A stretch of 5,574 nt of DNA, from the NCBI GenBank assembly GCA_024683115.1, contig JAIKYM010000108.1, positions 1 through 5,574 on the forward strand, written 5' to 3'. Of this stretch, positions 1 to 5,461 are shown piece after piece; within the stretch, counting starts at the first letter, position 1, and every line of letters begins with the position of its first letter. Origin of the DNA: Bacilli bacterium (GTDB taxonomy: Bacteria > Bacillota_I > Bacilli_A > RF39 > UBA660). A model generated the notes under the pieces. It was given only the letters and a program-made list of their open reading frames with translations. It searched no databases and was not told where the DNA came from. The position numbers were made by a program, and so were the translations under genes.

Positions 1-1025
1 AAATCAGTATTTATCTTAGTATCTAAATCATTTTTGTTAATAAATACTATCTTGTTAACTGTAGTATTATTAATTAAATCTATTTCTTCCTTAGTTAATT
101 CCTCATTATTATTTAATACAAATATAACTAAATCTGAATTAGATATAATATCTAAACTCTTTTTAACACCTATAGCTTCTACTATATCTTCAGTTTCTCT
201 AATACCTGCTGTATCAGTTAAGTTTAATTTTATACCGTTTAAACTAATTGTTCCTTCAACTATATCTCTTGTAGTACCTGCTATATCTGTAACTATTGCT
301 TTATCTTGATCTAATAAATGATTAAGTATAGAAGATTTACCAACATTAGGTCTACCTACAATAGAAACATTTAAACCATCTTTAATAATAGTAGCATCTT
401 TATATGTTTGAACTAATTTAGATAGTTTATTCTTTATATCTATCATAGTAGTTTTTAATTCTTCATATGTTATTTCTTCTTCATCTTCTATTTCATCTGG
501 ATAATCAAATACAACTTCTAGTTTACCTTCAAGTGATAATATGTCACTTCTCATATTTTTAATTAAATTAGATAGATTACCACCTAATCTATTTATCGCG
601 AATTTTCTTTGAGATTCTGTTTGGGATACAATTAAATCATTAATAGATTCAGCTTCAACTAGATCAATTCTACCATTTAAGAAAGCTTTTTTAGTGAATT
701 CACCTGATTCAGCTAATCTACATCCATGAGTTAACAATAATTCTAATATCTTATTAGTTGTCGCAATACCTCCATGTGAATTTATTTCTACAACATCTTC
801 TTTAGTAAAAGTTTTTGGGGCTAACATTTTAATAATTAATACTTCATCAATTATTTCATCTTTATCTAATATATGTGCATAAGAAACAGTATGTGATGTC
901 TTAGATACTAAATCTATATCACATATTTCATTAACAATACTAACAACATCTGGTCCAGATGCTCTAACAATAGATATTGCACCAGTACCTAATGCTGTGG
1001 AAATAGCACAAATATTTTCATTCAT
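1..1025 (-). CDS. mnmE: MnmE (TrmE) tRNA modification GTPase, 3' end cut by window edge
   Basis: MnmE acts with MnmG (GidA) to make the cnmnm5/cmnm5 modification of wobble uridine-34 in certain tRNAs, in the cytoplasm. I translated this reading frame by hand; it is open for 341 codons from the ATG at 1023-1025 to the window edge. The N-terminal folate-binding-type domain (about residues 1-118) carries the family's SHGG and GEFTKKAFLNGRIDL segments. The inserted Ras-like G domain shows G1 GRPNVGKS (224-231), G2 GTTRD (250-254), G3 DTAGIRE (271-277) and G4 NKND (330-333). Family members are about 450-460 residues long, so roughly the last 110, including the C-terminal helical part with the CxGK motif, lie outside. 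A GGGGTG ribosome site at 1032-1037 supports the start. It is the last gene seen in the rpmH-side series but has its own promoter and follows a terminator. Confidence 0.97.
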   Translation of the reverse strand, partial: MNENICAISTALGTGAISIVRASGPDVVSIVNEICDIDLVSKTSHTVSYAHILDKDEIIDEVLIIKMLAPKTFTKEDVVEINSHGGIATTNKILELLLTHGCRLAESGEFTKKAFLNGRIDLVEAESINDLIVSQTESQRKFAINRLGGNLSNLIKNMRSDILSLEGKLEVVFDYPDEIEDEEEITYEELKTTMIDIKNKLSKLVQTYKDATIIKDGLNVSIVGRPNVGKSSILNHLLDQDKAIVTDIAGTTRDIVEGTISLNGIKLNLTDTAGIRETEDIVEAIGVKKSLDIISNSDLVIFVLNNNEELTKEEIDLINNTTVNKIVFINKNDLDTKINTD

Positions 1026-1050
1026 CTTTTTCACCCCAATTAGCAATTGT

Positions 1051-1078
1051 ATTATATCACTTATATATAATAAAACAA
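1051..1078 (-). promoter_or_regulatory. Promoter of mnmE (extended -10)
   Basis: On the minus strand there is a perfect TATAAT at 1051-1056 preceded by TGA (1057-1059), giving an extended -10 element. A poor -35 TTGTTT lies at 1073-1078 with a 16-base spacer, inside the T tract of the upstream terminator. Transcription would start near 1044, leaving a short leader with the GGGGTG ribosome site. Its position just after a terminator suggests that mnmE is expressed independently of the unknown gene upstream. Confidence 0.65.
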
Positions 1079-1108
1079 AATAAAAGAATATTATTATAAT
1101 ATTCTTTT
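1072..1108 (-). terminator. Intrinsic terminator after the unknown gene
   Basis: A perfect 11-base-pair stem (1098-1108 with 1082-1092, arms AAAAGAATATT and AATATTCTTTT) encloses a 5-base loop. On the minus strand it is followed by TTTT and, after one G, a second TTTT. The stem begins in the stop codon of the 155-residue gene. It has a single G-C pair per stem and is weak thermodynamically, so partial read-through into mnmE is possible. Confidence 0.65.
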
Positions 1109-1574
1109 AAAATAATCTTCTTGGTTTTGGTAAAGTGGAATTTCTTTTATTATTTGTTATAGCTTTTAACATACTTTTTCTACATGCTTTAATAAAGTTA
1201 ACTAATTCTTTTCTTCTTTCTTGTTTATCGAAGCTAGATTTATATTCTTTTACATCAGCAATAGTAACATATTGTTGTTTATTTGTCATATCATCCATAT
1301 CCAATAATTCTCCACGATAAGATGTATGTGGAACATTCATAATTAAAGGATATACTGAATAATCCGAAAAATCCTCTATCTTTATAACAGGAATTGGAAT
1401 ACCAGAAACAATTTCAACATAGCCTATAGGTGTGTTCATAACAATAATGTCACTAAAATATCTAACATATGTAGAATCACCATTAAAATAATCCTTTAAA
1501 TATGTTTCTTCGCATACTCCTGTTAATCTAACTCTTAAAAAATCTCCAGCTAATGTATTATAATCATTATTCAT
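1107..1574 (-). CDS. Unrecognised 155-residue protein between jag and mnmE
   Basis: I do not recognise this protein. It is 155 residues with no signal peptide and no clear membrane segment. The first 80 residues look like alternating strands (for example DIIVMNTPIGYVEIV at about 42-56 and IPVIKIEDF at 61-69). The last third is charged and probably helical (KQERRKELVNFIKACRKSM, 117-135), ending in a basic tail (NNKRNSTLPKPRRLF). That tail could bind nucleic acid, but this is only inference. The gene is likely real: it has a near-consensus promoter, an AAGGAG ribosome site at 1587-1592 (12 bases from the ATG, slightly long), a terminator directly at its stop, and a full-length open frame. It sits between jag and mnmE, which are usually adjacent or separated only by other known genes, and has its own transcription unit, so its function need not match its neighbours. 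Confidence 0.8.
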   Translation of the reverse strand: MNNDYNTLAGDFLRVRLTGVCEETYLKDYFNGDSTYVRYFSDIIVMNTPIGYVEIVSGIPIPVIKIEDFSDYSVYPLIMNVPHTSYRGELLDMDDMTNKQQYVTIADVKEYKSSFDKQERRKELVNFIKACRKSMLKAITNNKRNSTLPKPRRLF

Positions 1575-1601
1575 TACTTATTAATACTCCTTCTTAACTG
1601 G

Positions 1602-1621
1602 TGTTTATGGTACCATATACA
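1602..1621. promoter_or_regulatory. Candidate operator: palindrome over the -10 element
   Basis: The 20 bases TGTTTATGGTACCATATACA form an inverted repeat with one T-T mismatch per arm; the central 12 bases (TATGGTACCATA, 1606-1617) are a perfect palindrome. It covers the whole -10 element of the unknown gene's promoter, where a bound dimeric repressor would block RNA polymerase. The regulator is not identifiable from this window, and no known operator consensus is claimed. Confidence 0.45.
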
Positions 1622-1635
1622 AAAATTATTGTCAA
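1607..1635 (-). promoter_or_regulatory. Promoter of the unknown 155-residue gene
   Basis: On the minus strand a perfect TTGACA -35 (1630-1635) is followed by an exact 17-base spacer and a TACCAT -10 (1607-1612). The -10 has TG one base upstream (TGGTACCAT), making it an extended -10. Transcription would start near 1600, just ahead of the AAGGAG ribosome site. The -35 directly follows the T tract of the jag terminator, so this unit appears to be separated from the upstream operon. Confidence 0.75.
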
Positions 1636-1661
1636 AAAAAAGAAGATTTTAATCTTCTTTT
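1634..1661 (-). terminator. Intrinsic terminator ending the rpmH-rnpA-yidC-jag operon
   Basis: The arms at 1651-1661 and 1638-1648 form an inverted repeat (AAAAGAAGATT with AATCTTCTTTT) around a minimal loop that overlaps the jag stop codon. On the minus strand the second arm runs into eight consecutive T residues (1634-1641). The stem starts inside the last codons of jag, so this marks the end of the operon without a spacer. Confidence 0.8.
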
Positions 1662-2263
1662 GGTTTAACAACTATATGTCTGTTAGGTTCTACACCTTCA
1701 GATTCAGTATATACAGTTTTAAAATGTTCAGAAATGTAATTATGGATTATTCTTCTTTCATATGAATTCATATTTTCCATAGTTACAGGGTTCTTAGTTT
1801 CTTCAACTTCTTTAGCAATTGTCTTAGCTGCTCTAATTAAATATTTTTCTTGATTTTCTTTATAATTAGATACATCTAATAAAATGTAAGGATAAACACC
1901 TGTAGCATTTTTTACTACTTGTTTAACTACTGTAGTTAATGCTTGTAATGTCTTACCTTGTTTACCAATTAAAATGTTATTATTATCTGAATACATTCTA
2001 ACTGTTATTTGTTTTTCTCTTACTTGAGTTTCAAATGATACTTCAAGTCCCATGTCATCAGTTAATTCTTCAAGATAATGTTTAATAAATGCTAATACTT
2101 CTGTCATTTTATAAACATGTAATTTAACTACTTCTTTTTTAAATAAACCAACTTTATCCTTAGTTACTGAATATAATACATCATCTTCAGTTAAATCTAA
2201 TTCTTCTAAAGCTTGTTTTAATAGTTCTTCTTTATCTTGTCCTTCATAAATATATTCTTGCAT
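1649..2263 (-). CDS. khpB: Jag / KhpB (EloR) RNA-binding protein with Jag-N, KH and R3H domains
   Basis: Jag (SpoIIIJ-associated protein, also KhpB or EloR) is a cytoplasmic RNA-binding protein. In other Firmicutes it pairs with KhpA and affects cell elongation and division. This 204-residue copy has all three expected parts: an N-terminal Jag domain (about 1-50, with the acidic start and KDKVGLF near 35-41), a type II KH domain with the nucleic-acid loop IGKQGKT (99-105), and an R3H domain whose R-x3-H motif is R170 and H174 in SYERRIIHNYI. Length and order are normal for the family. The ATG is one base after the yidC stop, and a weak GTAGGTAG-type ribosome site lies within the last yidC codons, which suggests translational coupling. 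The conserved yidC-jag pairing is typical of Gram-positive bacteria. Confidence 0.95.
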   Translation of the reverse strand: MQEYIYEGQDKEELLKQALEELDLTEDDVLYSVTKDKVGLFKKEVVKLHVYKMTEVLAFIKHYLEELTDDMGLEVSFETQVREKQITVRMYSDNNNILIGKQGKTLQALTTVVKQVVKNATGVYPYILLDVSNYKENQEKYLIRAAKTIAKEVEETKNPVTMENMNSYERRIIHNYISEHFKTVYTESEGVEPNRHIVVKPKED

Positions 2264-2264
2264 A

Positions 2265-3206
2265 TTACTTACTACCTACTTTCTTAATGATAAATGTTTG
2301 TACTACTGAGAAGATATTAACTATACCCCAGTATAATGCGATAGCAGAAGGTAATTGGAATGAAGCAATACCTATAAATACCATCATCATAATCATCATC
2401 ATTCTTGATTGCTTTTGTTGTTCTGAATTAACATTTGTAGCTCCCATTGATTGCATAAATGTTATTATAGTAAATCCAATAATTAATACAAGTAATAATA
2501 TATACCAATAATTACCATGTGTTATTCCAAATAATGGAGTTGTTCCTAATTGGAATTTCCATAAACTATTTTCAAATATAGCTGGAGTTCTATTAATTGC
2601 TTCAAGGAAAGCAAAGAATATTGGTAATTGAATTAACATTGTTAAGCATGATGATAAAGGATTAATTTTATATTTTTGATAAAGTGCCATCATTTCTTGA
2701 GACTTCTTCATCATACTATCTTTATCATCTTTACCAGCGTATTTCTTTTCTAACTTATTTAGTTGAGGTTGTAATTCTTTCATAACTTGTTGTTGTTTAG
2801 TTGTTTTAATTGTTACAGGTAATAATAATAATCTAATTATTAATCCTAATAAAATAACAGCTACACCATAGTTACCAACTAATTTACCTAAGTTAATAAT
2901 ACACCATGAAAGTGGTTGAACGAATATTTGTGTCCAGATACCATCATATTTAGTTTTCCATGCTGGCATTTTTTCACAAACTACTAGATCATCCATATTT
3001 ACAGCTAACTTATCTTTGTATTCAGTATAAGTATTTAATAATTTTTCATCTTTTGGTAAACATAAAATGTTTGATGTTAATGTTTGACCAGTAGCTTCAT
3101 TAACTACTCTTTCTTTATTATCTTTCATTAATTGTTTAGTACATCCAGTTAATGTACATAAAACTAGTAGAACTAATACTAGTAACTTACCGTACTTTTT
3201 TTTCAT
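2265..3206 (-). CDS. yidC: YidC/SpoIIIJ-type membrane protein insertase, lipoprotein form
   Basis: YidC inserts and folds membrane proteins, alone or with SecYEG, in the cytoplasmic membrane. The 313-residue protein starts with a lipoprotein signal peptide (MKKK, hydrophobic stretch 8-19, lipobox LTGC with the modified cysteine at 22), as in Gram-positive YidC. The insertase core runs from about 100 to 308 with five membrane segments. R125 in GLIIRLLLLP matches the conserved arginine of the hydrophilic groove. The charged cytoplasmic helical hairpin follows (about 132-180), then NPLSSCLTMLIQLPIFFAF, and the final LPSAIALYWGIVN segment (285-297). The extracytoplasmic stretch between lipobox and first core segment (23-95) is long compared with the roughly 260-residue B. 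subtilis proteins and holds C49 and C77. AAGGGTG precedes the ATG, which directly follows the rnpA stop (TAGATG). Confidence 0.97.
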   Translation of the reverse strand: MKKKYGKLLVLVLLVLCTLTGCTKQLMKDNKERVVNEATGQTLTSNILCLPKDEKLLNTYTEYKDKLAVNMDDLVVCEKMPAWKTKYDGIWTQIFVQPLSWCIINLGKLVGNYGVAVILLGLIIRLLLLPVTIKTTKQQQVMKELQPQLNKLEKKYAGKDDKDSMMKKSQEMMALYQKYKINPLSSCLTMLIQLPIFFAFLEAINRTPAIFENSLWKFQLGTTPLFGITHGNYWYILLLVLIIGFTIITFMQSMGATNVNSEQQKQSRMMMIMMMVFIGIASFQLPSAIALYWGIVNIFSVVQTFIIKKVGSK

Positions 3207-3530
3207 CTAATCACCCTTAATTATGTCTAAAATATCCTTTTCAAGTGCTTTATATTCAATATCTATCGCACTTCTCTTAACTATTATAATATAATCAAAG
3301 TCTTTTTTAAACATATTTTTATTAGTCTCAAGTATCATCCTAGTTACTCTTTTTATTCTATTACGATCCACTGCATGTCCAAATTTTTTAGAAACAGCTA
3401 TTCCAAATCTACTTATGTTAGATTCATTATCCTTATTATATATAATATAATGTGAACCTCTTTTATATTTACCGGTATTAATGATGTTATCAAAATCTTT
3501 GTGTTCTTTAACTATTTCATACTTTTTCAT
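3207..3530 (-). CDS. rnpA: Ribonuclease P protein component
   Basis: RnpA binds the catalytic RNase P RNA and helps it bind precursor tRNA and remove the 5' leader. At 107 residues the length is normal. The signature region is clear: GIAVSKKFGHAVDRNRIKR (43-61), with the basic RNR motif at 56-58, plus the N-terminal hydrophobic pocket segment KDFDNIINTGK (11-21). A strong GGAGGTG ribosome site (3536-3542) lies five bases before the ATG. The stop codon TAG is followed with no gap by the yidC ATG, so the two are probably co-translated. It lies downstream of rpmH, from which it is separated by a small hairpin and T tract that may lower its expression. Confidence 0.97.
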   Translation of the reverse strand: MKKYEIVKEHKDFDNIINTGKYKRGSHYIIYNKDNESNISRFGIAVSKKFGHAVDRNRIKRVTRMILETNKNMFKKDFDYIIIVKRSAIDIEYKALEKDILDIIKGD

Positions 3531-3544
3531 TAATACACCTCCAT

Positions 3545-3569
3545 AAAATAAAAACCACTTAACAAGTGG
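3545..3569 (-). terminator. Weak terminator/attenuator between rpmH and rnpA
   Basis: Just after the rpmH stop, the minus strand shows CCACTT-GTT-AAGTGG (3555-3569) followed by TTTTTATTTT (3545-3554). This is a compact six-pair stem with a three-base loop and a T tract. No second promoter is evident before rnpA (only about 40 bases lie between the genes). It therefore probably acts as a partial terminator that lets a fraction of transcripts continue, giving more L34 than RNase P protein. Confidence 0.65.
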
Positions 3570-3570
3570 A

Positions 3571-3696
3571 TTATTTATTTATTAAATATTTACGTCCTTT
3601 TGCTCTTCTTGTTTTTAATACTTTTGTATTCTTACGTGCAAAGAAACCATGTTTTTTAGCTTTTTTTCTATTGTTTGGTTGAAAAGTTCTTTTCAT
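3571..3696 (-). CDS. rpmH: Ribosomal protein L34 (bL34), short form of 41 residues
   Basis: L34 is a small, very basic protein of the 50S subunit that packs against 23S rRNA. Hand translation from the ATG at 3694-3696 gives 41 residues. It begins with the invariant [10 protein letters not shown], then [13 protein letters not shown], and ends [14 protein letters not shown]. The usual length is 44-46 residues. Aligned with B. subtilis-like L34, about four residues are missing in the segment normally reading RMSSKNGR-VL, where this protein has RKNTKVL. Start and stop are unambiguous: GGAGGTG at 3703-3709 lies six bases upstream, and TAA is followed by the attenuator hairpin. It is the first gene of the minus-strand operon and diverges from dnaA across the origin region, the classic arrangement. 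Confidence 0.95.
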   Translation of the reverse strand: MKRTFQPNNRKKAKKHGFFARKNTKVLKTRRAKGRKYLINK

Positions 3697-3728
3697 AAGT
3701 TACACCTCCACATCTCAAATGCAAGGTT

Positions 3729-3757
3729 ATTATATTATAATAAGGTTACTAAGTCAA
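3729..3757 (-). promoter_or_regulatory. Promoter of the rpmH-rnpA-yidC-jag operon
   Basis: The minus strand shows TTGACT (3752-3757), a 17-base spacer and a perfect TATAAT (3729-3734), close to the housekeeping sigma consensus, as expected for a ribosomal protein gene. Transcription would start near 3722, giving a leader of about 25 bases. The 7-base sequence TAACCTT occurs twice, 19 bases apart, on either side of the spacer and -10 (3742-3748 and 3723-3729). Confidence 0.8.
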
Positions 3758-3829
3758 CCAATTTTCGTTGTTAAGAAATAAAAAGACCCAATTAAACCTT
3801 ATATAAAGAAGTTATGAACACAATTAACA

Positions 3830-3953
3830 TTGAAAACTGAAAACTTTTCAATACTTTTTAAAAGTAATTTGTTGAAAACGTTGAAAACTATAAAAGATAA
3901 CGTTATAATAGGTAATCAATGGTTGATAAATGTGTTAATAACCCCCTGAAAAC
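3830..3953 (+). repeat. Cluster of TTGAAAAC / CTGAAAAC octamers (candidate variant DnaA boxes)
   Basis: Five same-strand copies: TTGAAAAC at 3830-3837, 3872-3879 and 3881-3888, and CTGAAAAC at 3837-3844 and 3946-3953. A sixth inverted partial copy, TTTTCAA, is at 3845-3851. Two of them form an exact tandem 9-mer, GTTGAAAAC (3871-3879 and 3880-3888). Read on the other strand the best copy is TTTTCAACA, which differs from the DnaA box TTATCCACA at positions 3 and 6. Position in front of dnaA makes DnaA binding the leading idea; another origin-binding regulator is possible. Confidence 0.6.
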
Positions 3954-3973
3954 TTTATTTATAAAATCTATTA

Positions 3974-4003
3974 TTTACTTTTTGAACAAGAAATTATTAT
4001 AAT
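3974..4003 (+). promoter_or_regulatory. Probable dnaA promoter
   Basis: A perfect TATAAT (3998-4003) is preceded by a weak -35 TTTACT (3974-3979) with an 18-base spacer. Transcription would start near 4010, about 27 bases before the dnaA ATG. The octamer at 3946-3953 lies about 20 bases upstream of the -35, so DnaA binding there could feed back on its own gene (inference). Confidence 0.55.
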
Positions 4004-4036
4004 TTATTTAGTTAGAAAAATAGACAGGGTGGTTAT

Positions 4037-5461
4037 ATGAATGTAGATGAAATTACAATCAAATTTTTGGCATCGATACAATCAAAAGTATCTACAGCTC
4101 TATATAATGCATGGTTTAAGAACATGCAGATTATGGACCTCGATACTGCCACTGCCCTCTTATATATAGATTCAGACTTTAAAAAGAAAAAAATAATAGA
4201 AAATGATTCATACACAGATATCATAGAAAAGACTTTAAAAGAAGTAACTGGAAAAGATTATACTTTTGAACTTGTAACTGATTTTATTACCAATGAAATA
4301 GTAAATGCTAATCAAGATGTGGAACAAGATTATAATAAGCCTATTGAAGTGCCTATTATTACTGAACAAGATCAAGAAACTATTAATACTTATACTAGTG
4401 AATATAAAAAGATTAATAATAATTTAAATCCAGAGTTAAGATTTGATAATTATGTAGTTGGTGAAGCTAATAGAACAGCACAAGTTGTTGCTCTAGAAGT
4501 AGCTAAAAACCCTGGTAAAACCTATAATCCATTCTTCTTATATGGAAGAAGCGGTACCGGTAAAACCCATTTAATGCATGCTATTGGTAATTATATAGTT
4601 AATAATTCTAATAAAACAGTATTATATATAAGATCAGATCAATTTATATCAGATTTCACGGAAATGACTAGAAAAATCAATAATTCTGATAACTCTAGCT
4701 TAATAGAACATTTTAAAGATAAATATAGAAATATAGACGTATTAATAATAGATGATATACAAATGTTACAGGATGCTAAGAAGTCTCAAAGCGAATTCTT
4801 CCAAACATTCGATTCTTTATATAATTTAAAGAAACAAATAATTATATCATCTGATACATCTCCAAATGACCTAAATATGTTTGAAGATAGACTTAAAACA
4901 CGATTTGGTTGGGGAATTGCATTAGATATTAAACCTCCTGATAGAGATTTAAAAATAAAAATATTAAAGAATAAGATAATTGGTATGGAATCTGCTGATT
5001 TAATACAAGAAGAAGTATTTGATTATATAGCTTCTAATTCACCAGCAGATATAAGAAGTCTTGAAGGTGCAATTACTAGATTATTTGCAAATATAGCTAT
5101 ATATCAACCTGAAACAGTAGATATACCATTTACTAAAGAAGCTCTAGGTGACATCTTTGGAAGTAATCAATATATGACTAATGATTTAGCTAGAATACGA
5201 AAAACTGTAGCTGAATACTACGATGTTACTGAAGAATCACTCAAAAGTAAGAAAAGACAAGCAAATATTAATAAAGCAAGACAAATTGGAATGTATCTAA
5301 GTAGTATATTAACTGAAGAAACAGTTGAAAGAATAGGATTACAGTACAATAGAGATCATGCTACTGTCTTACATGGTGTAGAAAAAATAGAAAAAGAGTT
5401 ATTAAATGATGATCAACTTAATAAGGAGATTAAAGAATTAAGAGATCTACTAACTATCTAG
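4037..5461 (+). CDS. dnaA: Chromosomal replication initiator DnaA, divergent DNA-binding domain
   Basis: DnaA is the AAA+ ATPase that binds and opens the origin. At 474 residues it is complete. Domain I spans about 1-75 (W26 in YNAWF) and an acidic linker about 85-133. Domain III has Walker A GRSGTGKT (170-177), Walker B VLIIDD (235-240), the initiator-specific region before it, sensor 1 SSDTSP (271-276), arginine finger R289 in EDRLKTRF, and sensor 2 R340 in DIRSLEG. Domain IV (about 377-474) keeps the minor-groove arginine (R415 in NKARQ). Its recognition segment reads QYNRDHATV (436-444) instead of FGGRDHTTV: one glycine lost, the first T replaced by A442, and the usual LPEIG is VERIG. AGGGTGG lies just before the ATG. 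The coding frame ends exactly where an inverted dnaN-like piece begins, so the last few residues (LLTI) could be affected by a junction. Confidence 0.97.
   Translation: MNVDEITIKFLASIQSKVSTALYNAWFKNMQIMDLDTATALLYIDSDFKKKKIIENDSYTDIIEKTLKEVTGKDYTFELVTDFITNEIVNANQDVEQDYNKPIEVPIITEQDQETINTYTSEYKKINNNLNPELRFDNYVVGEANRTAQVVALEVAKNPGKTYNPFFLYGRSGTGKTHLMHAIGNYIVNNSNKTVLYIRSDQFISDFTEMTRKINNSDNSSLIEHFKDKYRNIDVLIIDDIQMLQDAKKSQSEFFQTFDSLYNLKKQIIISSDTSPNDLNMFEDRLKTRFGWGIALDIKPPDRDLKIKILKNKIIGMESADLIQEEVFDYIASNSPADIRSLEGAITRLFANIAIYQPETVDIPFTKEALGDIFGSNQYMTNDLARIRKTVAEYYDVTEESLKSKKRQANINKARQIGMYLSSILTEETVERIGLQYNRDHATVLHGVEKIEKELLNDDQLNKEIKELRDLLTI

Larger units (their letters stand above)
3697..4036. other. 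rpmH-dnaA intergenic region, probable part of oriC
   Basis: This 340-base, AT-rich non-coding stretch lies between the divergent rpmH and dnaA, the usual place of the upstream half of oriC in low-GC Gram-positives. It holds the rpmH promoter and leader, a cluster of TTGAAAAC/CTGAAAAC units (3830-3953), a TTATGAACA (3812-3820) and a GGTTGATAA (3921-3929, reverse TTATCAACC) that resemble DnaA boxes, a short palindrome ATAACGTTAT (3897-3906), and the dnaA promoter. I found no exact TTATCCACA or TTATNCACA on either strand. The origin assignment rests on position and repeats, not on a tested function. Confidence 0.7.

Noticed and set aside
34..309. Open frame of 91 codons on the plus strand
   Set aside because: It lies opposite the mnmE G domain, has no ribosome site, and its hydrophobic, serine-rich product is typical of an antisense shadow.
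1135..1320. Plus-strand open frame of 61 codons
   Set aside because: Antisense to the unknown 155-residue gene, no ribosome site or promoter.
2287..2511. Plus-strand open frame of 74 codons
   Set aside because: Antisense shadow of yidC; the isoleucine runs are the complement of methionine/membrane codons.
3897..3943. Palindrome ATAACGTTAT and imperfect hairpin GGTTGATAA...TTAATAACC as a separate regulator site or terminator
   Set aside because: Short, AT-rich and without a T tract; more simply part of the origin region, with no independent support.
4033..4224. Minus-strand open frame of 63 codons
   Set aside because: Antisense to dnaA domain I, no supporting signals.
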